Notes: generated from the sequence alone by a model not told the origin. Counted from the first letter of the stretch, positions 55,866 through 64,000 are shown. The stretch: 64,000 nucleotides of DNA from Yoonia sp. GPGPB17 (GCF_037892195.1 NZ_JATACI010000002.1:2232001-2296000); one strand, 5' to 3'. Program-made: numbers and translations.

Positions 55866-56874
55866 GGGACCGCGCAATTTGATCACCGATGTGGCTGGCC
55901 TGAGAGTTGGCAATGCGCAGGATGATCATATCAAGACAGGGACCACCGTACTGGTCGGTGATAAGCCTTTCACTGCCAGCGTCCATGTCATGGGCGGCGC
56001 ACCGGGGACAAAAGAAACCGATCTGCTCGCACCCGACAAGACCGTAGAACAGGTTGACGCACTCGTCCTCTCTGGTGGGTCAGCTTTCGGGCTGGATGCC
56101 TGTTCTGGCGTGATGGATGGACTGCGGGCGATGGGCCGAGGCTTTCAGATTGGTGCAATGCACATTCCCATTGTGCCAGGCGCGATTATCTTTGACCTAA
56201 TCAACGGCGGTGCAAAGGATTGGGGTGAAAACCCTTATCGTGCTCTTGGGCGCGAAGCGCTGGAAAGCGCGTCCGCGCAGTTTGAAACGGGTACCGCGGG
56301 CGCGGGCACCGGCGCTACGGCGGCCATGCAAAAAGGCGGGCTGGGCTCTGGCTCAATGGTGTTGCCCGACGGTACGACCGTTGGCGCTCTTGTCGCGGTC
56401 AACGCACTTGGCAGTGTGACGACACCAGGCGACAAACACTTTTGGGCAGCACCGTTTGAGATGGATGCAGAGTTTGGTGGGATGGGACCGGATACAAACA
56501 CCGGCCACGTCACCCCAGAACCCAGCCGCAAAGAACAAGCAATGATGTTGCAGACAACCCAAGGCGCCAACACCACCATCGCCATCATCGCAACCGATGC
56601 CCCGCTCACCAAGACTCAATGCCACCGCCTTGCCGTGACAGCGCATGATGGCATGGCGCGTGCGATTGTACCGTCGCACACACCGCTGGATGGGGACTTG
56701 GTTTTTGGTGTGGCCACCGGGGACGACACACCAGTAGATCAGATCAAGTTCCGCGAAATAGCAGCCGCCGGGGCGGTCTGCCTGAGCCGGGCCATCGCGC
56801 GCGGCGTCTATGATGCAACGGCTGCGCCGGGTGACCTGATCCCAACATACCGTGCGATGAATGGTTTGCGTTAG
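55849..56874 (+). CDS. P1-family peptidase (L-aminopeptidase/D-esterase, DmpA-like)
   Basis: A 341-residue Ntn-fold peptidase of the DmpA/BapA type that self-cleaves to give an N-terminal nucleophile. It begins LITDVAGLRVGNAQDDHIKTGTT and has VDALVLSGGSAFGLDACSGVMDGL; the cleavage/nucleophile region is AAMQKGGLGSGSMVL. These enzymes hydrolyse beta-amino or D-amino acid amides and peptides. I chose GTG at 55849, overlapping the SDR end. The open frame reaches ATG 55828. Next to a peptide-type importer, it is likely to process the imported substrate. Confidence 0.88.
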   Translation: MAAASKGPRNLITDVAGLRVGNAQDDHIKTGTTVLVGDKPFTASVHVMGGAPGTKETDLLAPDKTVEQVDALVLSGGSAFGLDACSGVMDGLRAMGRGFQIGAMHIPIVPGAIIFDLINGGAKDWGENPYRALGREALESASAQFETGTAGAGTGATAAMQKGGLGSGSMVLPDGTTVGALVAVNALGSVTTPGDKHFWAAPFEMDAEFGGMGPDTNTGHVTPEPSRKEQAMMLQTTQGANTTIAIIATDAPLTKTQCHRLAVTAHDGMARAIVPSHTPLDGDLVFGVATGDDTPVDQIKFREIAAAGAVCLSRAIARGVYDATAAPGDLIPTYRAMNGLR

Positions 56875-58052
56875 GGGGCAAAGGCCCCTTCATACATATC
56901 GGCGGGAATGGTGCCGCCAGTCGCTACCAACGCACCCAACCGCCCCAGTTCATCCGCGCATTTCGCGCCTGCCCCATTCCCGGCCGTCAAAGCGATGATG
57001 CAGTCAGATTGCGGATAAATGAACGGATTGCCGTTGGGCGAAAATGACGTCACACAGCTGTCGAAGGAAACTGAGTGATACCGCAACCCCGGCATCAAAC
57101 CGGTCAGGATGTCAGCCATCGCAGCACCCGCCGACGGATCGCCACCGCTGCGAAACCAGTCGATCATCTCGGCCACGGACCCCAACTCACGATCCACCGC
57201 ATCGCCACCGATTTTGATGTATGTTTTGCCATCAGGATAGCGGACAGGTGGCAGGATGTAAGGATCCGCGGAAAGATCGGGCGGCAAATAGACGACCGAA
57301 GGCATCCCCGCGAGCCGCGCAGCTTCTTCCGCATCCAATTCAAAGAACGCGATCGTGCGAGCATAGACCCTCGTCGGAATTGGGTCCGGCAGTAGCCCTT
57401 CTGACTTCGAAAAAGCGCCACAGGCGACAACGACCTTATCGGCCGCCAGAACGTCACCGCCTGCGCAGACCACACGCGCTTCGCCGTGTTCCTCAGTGAT
57501 CCGCACCACTTCATCACACAAAATATAGGCACCGGTTGATCGGGCCGCCGCAATCTCGGCGCGGACATGGGCGCGTGGGTTTATCCAACCTGCCTCTGAA
57601 GGCTCATAGAGGGCAAGAATACCTTCAGGAAAGGCAAAATCAGTGAAACGGGCAGCAAGGGCGGCCCCACGCAGCGCTTCATGCGCCACGCCATCCGTGA
57701 CCGCATTGCGCCTGGCATTGAGGATGAAATCACTGCCATCGCCGACCTCTGGCCCCGCAATGATCGCACCCACAGCAGAGAAGAATGATACACCACCCTT
57801 CTCTTCAATCTCTTCATAGCGTTTGATCGCCGCTTGCGAGAACCGGGACCAATTCTTTCGGGCATCAATTTTGCGGGTGATCCGCGCCTGATCATAGTGA
57901 CTGGCGAAAACACCGGTATGGGCCGCTTTCACCTCAGGTTCTGCCGGTCCAACCAGCGCTGTTTTTACCCCCATTTCGGCCAGATGGCGCGCCGCAGCAC
58001 TGCCCATCAGGCCTGCGCCCACAACGATCACGTCAAAGCTTTGCTCAGTCAT
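56871..58052 (-). CDS. FAD-dependent amine/amino-acid oxidoreductase (DAO family)
   Basis: A 393-residue flavoprotein of the DAO/sarcosine-oxidase family. It has the N-terminal FDVIVVGAGLMGSAAARHLAEMG dinucleotide motif, the covalent-flavin-region-like SDCIIALTAGNGAGAKCADELG near the end, and a central substrate barrel. It would oxidise a secondary or primary amine or a D-amino acid. The start is MTEQSFDV at 58052; the open frame extends to 58070. Its stop converges on the P1 peptidase stop with four bases of overlap, and it follows the ferric-reductase-like gene by about 80 bases. Confidence 0.88.
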   Translation of the reverse strand: MTEQSFDVIVVGAGLMGSAAARHLAEMGVKTALVGPAEPEVKAAHTGVFASHYDQARITRKIDARKNWSRFSQAAIKRYEEIEEKGGVSFFSAVGAIIAGPEVGDGSDFILNARRNAVTDGVAHEALRGAALAARFTDFAFPEGILALYEPSEAGWINPRAHVRAEIAAARSTGAYILCDEVVRITEEHGEARVVCAGGDVLAADKVVVACGAFSKSEGLLPDPIPTRVYARTIAFFELDAEEAARLAGMPSVVYLPPDLSADPYILPPVRYPDGKTYIKIGGDAVDRELGSVAEMIDWFRSGGDPSAGAAMADILTGLMPGLRYHSVSFDSCVTSFSPNGNPFIYPQSDCIIALTAGNGAGAKCADELGRLGALVATGGTIPADMYEGAFAP

Positions 58053-58133
58053 GTTGGCCCTCAAACACACGTCGGTACAAGAAGCATGCCAAGCTTTGCC
58101 AGAAATGAAAACGGCCCATAGCGTGATGCAACA

Positions 58134-58738
58134 TTACGGACGGCGTGGGCGCACGCCCATTGTCCAAACCCTGCGCCGGATCACCGCCAAAAGCAGCACT
58201 GCAACCAATAAACCTGACAGAGCCGTTTTGGATACAGGCTCCATCGTGCCGGTAATCTGGAGAGCGTGCACAACCGTTCCTGCGACAGCCACACTCACCA
58301 AAACCGTATGCCCCCAACGCCATAGGCGCAGCGGCAATCGCGCCCGCCAAATGGTAAGCAAAGCGGCCCCGAAAACAGCCCACATCGCCAGCGCGCCCCA
58401 GATTGCAAACGGCGTGGGCGACCGAAACAGAAGCACGTCAATCACGTCCGGGGGCTGGTGACCCACAGGCCTACCATATGGATCACGACGGCCAGAACAA
58501 GGATAGTGCCTCCATAGCGATGCACGCGGCGACTGGCTTGTAGCGAAAGCCCCGGCAGTGCCCCAATCACCAGCAAAGGCTGGATCAGCATCAGAGACAT
58601 ACCAATGACACCGGCAAAGCCCGCTGCGATGTAAATCGGATCACGCCACTGCAACAAGGGACTCATTGCCGCCGCAAGGATCGGCACGAGGAACGCCGTG
58701 ATGAGCGCGCCCCAGACCAGAACGCTACGCAGGCTCAA
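58134..58738 (-). pseudogene. Ferric-reductase-like transmembrane protein, frameshifted
   Basis: A membrane protein of about 201 residues with six helices. Four histidines are placed as two likely haem pairs: H73 and H87 (RVHRYGG, VVIHMVGLW), and a second pair in RWGHTVL and VVHALQI. This fits the ferric-reductase/cytochrome b type domain. The frame breaks near 58453 at a C5 run (AGCCCCCGG); one more C joins WVTSP to PDVIDVLLFRSP. The start is TTG at 58738, overlapping the dioxygenase-fold gene by 14 bases, so the two are coupled. Confidence 0.75.
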
Positions 58739-59213
58739 GCACGAATTCTACATGTAGTGTGGTATCGTTGGGGCTCGCCAGCAATGGTCGCAAGAACACA
58801 GTCTTGAACGCTGTACTGTCATAGGCCAAATGCCCATGCGCCTGCCCAAAAGCAGGTACAATCTGCGGCATCTCCAAACGGAATGCGCCGTCGGCGTCAG
58901 TCAAGGTCGCCCCATGACTATGGGGATCCCGTTCGTGCCCCTCGGTGGTATGCGCCCACATCTGAATGCGCTGATCAGGCAAAGGCATACCATCACCCGC
59001 GCGGCGCACCGTTCCGGTCATCCAAAAGCCGCCACCGCCGATGCGGTCCACAATCGGCGCGTCAGGGCGATAGTTGTTGGCACCCCCACGCATGGTCGGG
59101 GTTGGGGCCAGCCCCGCAGCCCGTGCGGGGGTCAAAAGGCCTGTTGCAGGTGTCACTAGGGCAGCAGCACCAAGGGCCATCGCCGAACGGCGGTTCATCG
59201 GTGATGTCTTCAT
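58725..59213 (-). CDS. TAT-exported intradiol-dioxygenase-fold protein, degenerate active site
   Basis: A 162-residue protein with a twin-arginine leader (MNRRSAMALGAAALVTP, cleaved near ARAAG) and a small beta-sandwich like intradiol ring-cleavage dioxygenases (GTVRRAGDGMPLPDQRIQMW, TLTDADGAFRLEMPQIVPAFG, AHGHLAY). The tyrosine iron ligands expected after the ExxG and in the VPxY position appear to be replaced (GHERD, VPAFG), so catechol cleavage is doubtful. The ATG follows GGAGATTTCAG. It is coupled to a ferric-reductase-like membrane gene downstream. It may be a periplasmic redox or binding protein. Confidence 0.7.
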   Translation of the reverse strand: MKTSPMNRRSAMALGAAALVTPATGLLTPARAAGLAPTPTMRGGANNYRPDAPIVDRIGGGGFWMTGTVRRAGDGMPLPDQRIQMWAHTTEGHERDPHSHGATLTDADGAFRLEMPQIVPAFGQAHGHLAYDSTAFKTVFLRPLLASPNDTTLHVEFVLEPA

Positions 59214-59327
59214 CTGAAATCTCCGTAAAACGATCTCGCTTCCTCAATCATAGCACGTCACCGCCGTTTGCCGACCCTTCGTTGTGCCTGTCATGGGTCC
59301 AATCCCTCAAACCTTCGTGAGATCACC

Positions 59328-59366
59328 GCTAAAAAGCAAATACCCCGGGAAAGCCCCGGGGTATCG
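59328..59366 (-). terminator. Rho-independent terminator of the ABC importer group
   Basis: Read on the minus strand, ATACCCCGGGG, CTTT, CCCGGGGTAT form an inverted repeat followed by TTGCTTTTT. It lies 45-80 bases past the substrate-binding-protein stop, at the end of the minus-strand operon. Confidence 0.8.
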
Positions 59367-59410
59367 CCAGATCATCAAAGTCAGCGCGTCACGGGCGCCG
59401 ACCTATTCGC

Positions 59411-60403
59411 TTAGTTCAGCGCCTGATCCGTAATCACGCTGGTCCACGCGCCCTCAGGCTGCTGGGAAATCACCGGATCGGATCCGCCAGCCAGCAGTGT
59501 ATCCACGGTCCGCTGGAAATCTGCCGGATCAAGTGAACCATCTGACCCGGCGGTCAGCTTGGCAATTTCGCCCATCATGCGCACTTGTGCCGCCTCGGAC
59601 TGTGCACCGGTTTCATCATTGTCGAGCACGATGCCTGCTGCATCTTCGGGGTTCTCCTCAGCCCATTTCCAGCCGCGCATCGACGCACGCACAAAGCGGA
59701 CCATTTTGTCGACGAACACCGGATCTTCGAGGTTCTCTTCCAGCGCATAGATACCGTCTTCCAGCGTCGCGACGCCCTGGTCTTCGTACTTGAAGGTCAC
59801 CAGTTCATCCTCGGACACACCAGCATCCAACACCTGACCGTACTCGTTGTAGGTCATGGTCGAAATGCAATCCGCCTCACGGTTCAGCAATGGATCGACG
59901 TTAAAGCCTTGCTTCAGCACGGTCACGCCATCGTCACTACCATCGGTTGGAATACCCTCTTGGCTCATCCAGCTGAGGAACGGGTATTCGTTACCGAAGA
60001 ACCAAACGCCAATGGTTTTGCCACGGAAATCCGCGACGCTTTCAATGCCGGTATCTTTCCAGCACGTCAGCATCAGACCGGATGTCTTAAACGGCTGCGC
60101 GATGTTCACCACTGGCAAACCCTTTTCACGGGCGGCCAGTGCCGAGGGCATCCAGTTCAGCATCACATCAGCGCCACCGTCTACCAGCACTTGTGGTGGG
60201 GCAATATCGGGACCGCCAGGCAGGATCGTGACGTTCAGCCCTTCTTCTTCGTAAAAGCCCTGATCCAAAGCAACATAGTACCCCGCGAACTGCGATTGCG
60301 TGACCCACTGCAATTGCAGCGTCACATCATTGGCATGGCCGTCAGCATGCGCGGTCCCACCCAGTCCTGCGGCCAGTGCCGCTGCCATCATTAATTTCTT
60401 CAT
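59411..60403 (-). CDS. ABC transporter substrate-binding protein, NMT1/THI5-like
   Basis: A 330-residue periplasmic binding protein of the NMT1/THI5 or NitT/TauT type. A signal peptide ends near TAHADG. The family start DVTLQLQWVTQSQFAGYYVALDQGFYEEEGLNVTILPGG is clear, as is FRGKTIGVWFFGNEYPF. This family binds pyrimidine-related or sulfonate solutes. AGGAGG precedes the ATG. It is the last gene of an operon with two permeases and an ATPase. The dihydropyrimidinase gene upstream points to a pyrimidine-type solute, which is inference. Confidence 0.9.
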   Translation of the reverse strand: MKKLMMAAALAAGLGGTAHADGHANDVTLQLQWVTQSQFAGYYVALDQGFYEEEGLNVTILPGGPDIAPPQVLVDGGADVMLNWMPSALAAREKGLPVVNIAQPFKTSGLMLTCWKDTGIESVADFRGKTIGVWFFGNEYPFLSWMSQEGIPTDGSDDGVTVLKQGFNVDPLLNREADCISTMTYNEYGQVLDAGVSEDELVTFKYEDQGVATLEDGIYALEENLEDPVFVDKMVRFVRASMRGWKWAEENPEDAAGIVLDNDETGAQSEAAQVRMMGEIAKLTAGSDGSLDPADFQRTVDTLLAGGSDPVISQQPEGAWTSVITDQALN

Positions 60404-60455
60404 TTCATGACCTCCTAGTCAGTTTCATTTGCCCTCTTATCGGGGCTTGGTCCCG

Positions 60456-61307
60456 TTATTTACGTTGCGATGGGTGCCAAAAGGTCACCCGCCCCTCAAT
60501 CCATGCCATCAGCCCGTAGAACGCGCTTCCCGCGAGTGCAGCCACCACAATCTCGGCCCAGACCATATCAAGCGCAAGCTGGCCTACAGACGTGGATATA
60601 CGAAAGCCCATGCCCACCGTGGGAGAGCCGAAAAATTCAGCAACAATCGCACCAATCAGCGCCAGAGTAGTCGCAATCTTAAGCCCGTTAAAGATAAACG
60701 GCATCGCTGCAGGCAAGCGCAGCTTGAACAGCGTTGGCCAATAGCCCGCACCATAGGTGCGCATCAGGTCGCGTTGCATAGGCGTCGTATCGCGCAAACC
60801 CGCCACAGTATTCACCAGGATCGGAAAGAACACCATCACCGCAACAACCGCCGCCTTCGACTGCCAGTCACTGCCCAGCCAGCGCACAAAGATTGGCGCC
60901 GTGCCGACAATAGGCAAGGCCGCCATGAAGCTACCCACCGGCAAAATACCACGGGTCAAGAACGCAGATCGATCCGCCAGAATGGCCACGGCAAAGGCCG
61001 CGATCATCCCGATGATATATCCCGTCATCGCGCCTTTGATGATCGTTTGTTCAAAATCGGCCCAGAGTGTCGGTAGTTCACTGGCAAAGCGATCCGCGAT
61101 CATGGTTGGTGGCGGCAGGATCACAGGGCTGATTTCAAGCATTCGCACCAGCAACTCCCACATGATCAGCAGCGTCAAACCAAAGATCGCCGGAACCAGC
61201 AGCTTCACCAGCCTGTTTTTGGCCATGACGCTATTGGCCAACCGGCTGTTCACAAACCACCCCACACCCCAAACGGCCAATGCACTTATAAGAGCCGTCC
61301 CTGTCAT
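60456..61307 (-). CDS. ABC transporter permease (NitT/TauT type), first
   Basis: A 283-residue inner-membrane permease of the TauC/SsuC/ThiX type with about six helices and an EAA-like loop DLMRTYGAGYWPTLFKLRLPAAMP. It overlaps the second permease gene by four bases and lies 52 bases before the binding-protein gene. Two different permeases are present, so the pore is probably a heterodimer. Confidence 0.9.
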   Translation of the reverse strand: MTGTALISALAVWGVGWFVNSRLANSVMAKNRLVKLLVPAIFGLTLLIMWELLVRMLEISPVILPPPTMIADRFASELPTLWADFEQTIIKGAMTGYIIGMIAAFAVAILADRSAFLTRGILPVGSFMAALPIVGTAPIFVRWLGSDWQSKAAVVAVMVFFPILVNTVAGLRDTTPMQRDLMRTYGAGYWPTLFKLRLPAAMPFIFNGLKIATTLALIGAIVAEFFGSPTVGMGFRISTSVGQLALDMVWAEIVVAALAGSAFYGLMAWIEGRVTFWHPSQRK

Positions 61308-62251
61308 GCCGCTTGCATCCCCATGCGGCGCAAGGTCCAGCGCTCTATCAAGCTAAAGAGCCCCACTAGCGCCGCTGCCGTAATGGCCGCCGCAAAAAGC
61401 GCCGCCCAAGTGACCATCGGCTGCCCGTATTGGTCACCAACCAGCATACGCGCACCAAACCCAGCCCGCGCACCTGTCGGCAGTTCCGCCACGATAGCAC
61501 CAACCAGCGATGCCGAAATCCCAATCTTCAGCGAGGCGAAGAGATACGGCACAGATGCAGGCAGTCGTAATTTCCAAAACGCCTGCGATGGGCTCGCATA
61601 GTAGGTCCGCAACAGGTCCAACTGCATCCCATCAGGGCTCCGAAGCCCCTTTACCATGCCCACAACGACCGGAAAGAAACTCAGGTAGGCACTGATCACT
61701 GCCTTGGGAAACAACCCCTGTATCCCAATCGACCCCAGCATCACGATGATCATCGGCGCGAGCGCCAGGATCGGAATAGTCTGGCTGGCAATCGCCCAAG
61801 GCATCACGCTCATATCCATCGCGCGGTTATAGACAATCCCAACCGCCAGCAAGATGCCGAGGCCGGTCCCAATCGCAAAGCCAAGCAAAGTGGCCGACAG
61901 CGTTACCCACCCATGGTAAACCAACGACCTGCGGGACGTGATCTTCTTCAAGGCAATCGTATCCCACATCTCGACCGCCACCTGATGCGGGGACGGCAGA
62001 CGCGGGCGTTCCAACGTATAGGTCATTCCAAAGAGATGCGTGTTGCGTAGGGCCAGCCCGATGCCCGAGTACTCCTGCCGCGCCGCAGGCGTATCAGGCG
62101 TCACCGCGATATCCTGCCGCTGCGCCTGATCCGCCGTCAGATGCATATTCATCGGCACGACTGAGACGATCCAAAACAAAAGGATCGCCCCGACAACGGT
62201 CAATACGGGCAACAAAGACTTCAAGCAGGCCCCCTGACGCTCTTCGCCCAA
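61304..62251 (-). CDS. ABC transporter permease (NitT/TauT type), second
   Basis: A 315-residue permease paralogous to its downstream neighbour. An N-terminal helix is followed by an unusually long hydrophilic stretch (about 35-100) before the core with EAA-like loop DLLRTYYASPSQAFWKLRLPASVPYLF. The extra N-terminal stretch is probably periplasmic. It is coupled (four-base overlap) to the first permease gene and 21 bases after the ATPase gene. Confidence 0.9.
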   Translation of the reverse strand: MGEERQGACLKSLLPVLTVVGAILLFWIVSVVPMNMHLTADQAQRQDIAVTPDTPAARQEYSGIGLALRNTHLFGMTYTLERPRLPSPHQVAVEMWDTIALKKITSRRSLVYHGWVTLSATLLGFAIGTGLGILLAVGIVYNRAMDMSVMPWAIASQTIPILALAPMIIVMLGSIGIQGLFPKAVISAYLSFFPVVVGMVKGLRSPDGMQLDLLRTYYASPSQAFWKLRLPASVPYLFASLKIGISASLVGAIVAELPTGARAGFGARMLVGDQYGQPMVTWAALFAAAITAAALVGLFSLIERWTLRRMGMQAA

Positions 62252-62272
62252 TCAAATTTCAACCCGTGGGGT

Positions 62273-63046
62273 CTATTCATCAATATGCCCCGCCCGCAGA
62301 CCATCGCGTACACGATGCGCCACCTCGATAAATTCCGGCGTATCGCGAATGTCCAAAGGCCGCTCCTTTGGCAAAGGACTATCAATCACATCCGTAATCC
62401 GCCCCGGACGCGGGGACATCACAACAATCTTGGTCGACAGATACACCGCCTCGGGGATTGAGTGGGTCACAAACCCAATTGTCTTCTCCGTTCGTGCCCA
62501 GAGCTGTAAGAGCTGTTCATTGAGGTGATCACGGACAATCTCATCCAGCGCACCAAAGGGTTCGTCCATCAGCAGGATGTCCGCGTCAAACGCCAGCGCG
62601 CGGGCAATCGAGGCACGCTGCTGCATCCCGCCCGACAATTGCCAAGGGAATTTCTTGTCAAACCCGGCCAGATCAACAAGCTCCAGCACACGTGTCACTC
62701 TTTCGTTCTGCTCGGCTTTAGAAAACCCCATAATCTCCAACGGCAGCTTGATATTGCCCCCAATTGTGCGCCACGGATAAAGGCCCGCCGCCTGAAACAC
62801 ATAGCCATAAGCACGCGCCATCCGCGCCTCATCCGGGGTCATGCCATTGACAGAAATCTGGCCACCTGTTGGCGTCTCAAGCCCCGCAATACAGCGCAGA
62901 AACGTCGTCTTTCCGCAGCCCGAGGGGCCGATAAACGAAACAAAATCGCCCTTATTGATCTCAAGGTTCACATCCTTGAGCGCATGTACAGGGCCATCGT
63001 TGGTCTGGAAGGTGAGGTTGAGGCCCGAGGCTGATACTGTAATCAT
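62273..63046 (-). CDS. ABC transporter ATP-binding protein (NitT/TauT type)
   Basis: A 257-residue ATPase with Walker A IGPSGCGKTTFLRC, signature LSGGMQQRASIARALAFDADILLMDEPFGALDE (read as LSGGM, then Walker B), and H-loop VTHSIPEAVYLS. Start MITVSASGLNLTFQTNDG. It is six bases before the end of the ORFan gene upstream, so it may be co-transcribed with that gene and the dihydropyrimidinase gene. It energises the two-permease importer. Confidence 0.93.
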   Translation of the reverse strand: MITVSASGLNLTFQTNDGPVHALKDVNLEINKGDFVSFIGPSGCGKTTFLRCIAGLETPTGGQISVNGMTPDEARMARAYGYVFQAAGLYPWRTIGGNIKLPLEIMGFSKAEQNERVTRVLELVDLAGFDKKFPWQLSGGMQQRASIARALAFDADILLMDEPFGALDEIVRDHLNEQLLQLWARTEKTIGFVTHSIPEAVYLSTKIVVMSPRPGRITDVIDSPLPKERPLDIRDTPEFIEVAHRVRDGLRAGHIDE

Positions 63047-63052
63047 CGCAAT

Positions 63053-63586
63053 TTAGCCTCTAAACCCCATAATCAATGAGAAGAGTCTTTCCGCAGTCGC
63101 CCAAGTCACATTTCTCCTTATTCGCTCGCGCCTTGTTATCTCACGAATGATATCATCTGGCTTGTGACCCCAGTTGCCCTTCGCTCGCCGTTCTCTCAGT
63201 GTTCGGGATGTTTCGCGGAAGAATGCTGCTAGCTGACTGTCTGAATAGTCGTCCAGCGACACATACTTTTGTCTGCTTCCAGGATCGTAGTTATCAAAGA
63301 CCATACAGGGATACTTTGGCTCTGGAATGCCATACATCATTCCCAATCGTAGCGATAAGTTAGAATTGAAGTGCTCCTTCGCAAACTCTCCATAGCCAAT
63401 GCCACTCCGCGTCTCTGTGGTCGGAACACACACGTGCCAAGTGCTGTCGCTGTCCTGGTGAATCCTGTTCCAATTTGCAAACAGCCAATCGGTCTGTTGG
63501 CAGGAATAATCAGCAACTAAGACACTCGTAACAGCATTTCGTTGGTATAGCGTTCGGATCTCTTTGCTACTTGCAATTGCCCACAT
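63053..63586 (-). CDS. Hypothetical protein, ORFan
   Basis: A 177-residue soluble protein I do not recognise. It starts MWAIASSKEIRTLYQRNAVTSVLVADYSC, has an aromatic-rich middle, and ends in a basic segment (REITRRERIRRNVTW). There is no signal peptide or membrane helix. Its codons look more A/T-rich than those of its neighbours, suggesting recent arrival. It sits between the dihydropyrimidinase and ABC ATPase genes with very short gaps, which interrupts what would otherwise be a pyrimidine-degradation operon. Confidence 0.6.
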   Translation of the reverse strand: MWAIASSKEIRTLYQRNAVTSVLVADYSCQQTDWLFANWNRIHQDSDSTWHVCVPTTETRSGIGYGEFAKEHFNSNLSLRLGMMYGIPEPKYPCMVFDNYDPGSRQKYVSLDDYSDSQLAAFFRETSRTLRERRAKGNWGHKPDDIIREITRRERIRRNVTWATAERLFSLIMGFRG

Positions 63587-63604
63587 GCTAGCTTCCCAAT
63601 TTCC

Positions 63605-64000
63605 CTAGACTCCTGTCGCCGGAATACCCGTCCGCTTCACTGGCTGCGGCGCGGTCAGTTCTTTCCACGAGGACAGCGCTTTGTTCACAGGCGTATTCGC
63701 CTCGCGCTTCACGAACTTGCCGTGCCCTTCCTGCGTGCGCACTTCCCCATCATGGATCGCCACGTGGCCGCGCGTCAGGGTAAAGCGCGGCAGGCCCTTC
63801 ACCTCTTTGCCCTCGAACACGTTATAGTCGATAGCCGATTGCTGGGTACCGGCAGCGATCGTCTTGGTCTTCGCTGGGTCCCAGACCACCAGATCGGCAT
63901 CAGCCCCGACCATCACAGCACCTTTGTTCGGATAGCAGTTGAGTATCTTCGCGATGTTGGTGGAGGTCACAGCCACAAACTCATTCGGTGTCAGACGCCC
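63605..64000 (-). CDS. hydA: Dihydropyrimidinase/D-hydantoinase, C-terminal part (runs off the window)
   Basis: The last 131 codons of a dihydropyrimidinase, which opens dihydrouracil or hydantoin rings in reductive pyrimidine breakdown. The visible part has LTPNEFVAVTSTNIAKILNCYPNKGAVMVGADADLVVWDP, a conserved stretch of the amidohydrolase barrel, and GKFVKREANTPVN near the end. The metal-binding residues lie beyond the window, so completeness is unknown. Together with the downstream NMT1-type importer this is probably a pyrimidine uptake and degradation operon. Confidence 0.9.
   Translation of the reverse strand, partial: GRLTPNEFVAVTSTNIAKILNCYPNKGAVMVGADADLVVWDPAKTKTIAAGTQQSAIDYNVFEGKEVKGLPRFTLTRGHVAIHDGEVRTQEGHGKFVKREANTPVNKALSSWKELTAPQPVKRTGIPATGV

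Noticed and set aside
1..64000. CRISPR array, tRNA, rRNA or intact IS element
   Set aside because: No regularly spaced repeats, tRNA-like cloverleaf or rRNA segments and no complete transposase were found by reading.

Overview
The window looks like chromosomal DNA of a marine alphaproteobacterium of the Rhodobacterales (Roseobacter-type, resembling Loktanella/Yoonia/Octadecabacter). This is inferred from gene content, not from a marker gene. The clues are an imuA-imuB-dnaE2 cassette with an alphaproteobacterial GTTC-N7-GTTC LexA box, a TAXI-type TRAP transporter, a long RibA variant, a Hint_2-type protein, a putative glycolipid-binding protein and many ABC importers. I see no rRNA, tRNA, CRISPR array or intact insertion sequence.

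Layout. 0-3.4 kb: L,D-transpeptidase, DUF1089 protein, ribA and an OmpR-type regulator. 3.4-8.3 kb: a sulfide-oxidation locus with SulP transporter, DUF442-SQR, a DUF2892 membrane protein and a Crp/Fnr regulator. 8.5-10.2 kb: a decayed acyltransferase-SGNH gene. 10.4-17.6 kb: a catabolic module with BKACE, class III aminotransferase, RpiR regulator, TAXI-TRAP uptake and Usp. 17.9-23.4 kb: the SOS mutagenesis cassette. 23.8-28.1 kb: a TetR-controlled molybdenum hydroxylase with a di-haem cytochrome c. 28.2-32.4 kb: a YnjBCD-like ABC importer with a CDP-alcohol phosphotransferase. 32.6-34.6 kb: hydantoinase/oxoprolinase. 34.8-39 kb: a Gtr-like surface-glycosylation group. 39.5-47 kb: an accessory stretch with parDE, a tyrosine recombinase, an H-lectin-like/Hint protein, a surface lipoprotein with its Slam translocon and two LuxR-type regulators. 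47.2-51.2 kb: panC, panB, a peptide-type binding protein, and ribH under an FMN riboswitch. 51.2-59.2 kb: GNAT, Dpp-type importer, SDR, P1 peptidase, amine-oxidase-like flavoprotein, ferric-reductase-like membrane protein and a TAT-exported dioxygenase-fold protein. 59.4-64 kb: an NMT1/THI5-type ABC importer, an ORFan, and a dihydropyrimidinase running off the end.

The most striking feature is that about thirteen otherwise complete genes carry frame lesions. Eight are broken exactly at a TAAG or TAGG where a short G run (usually GCGGGC) would restore both frame and family-typical protein sequence. Most others have one base too few in a G/C run. The pattern, the hit in ribA and panC, and the lack of other decay in these genes point to systematic consensus errors (possibly modified-base miscalls) rather than biology. 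The acyltransferase, which also lacks an internal block of membrane helices, is the one convincing true pseudogene. Biologically the most interesting parts are the Slam/surface-lipoprotein pair, the lectin-Hint protein, the YnjBCD-YnjF module and the BKACE/TRAP module.
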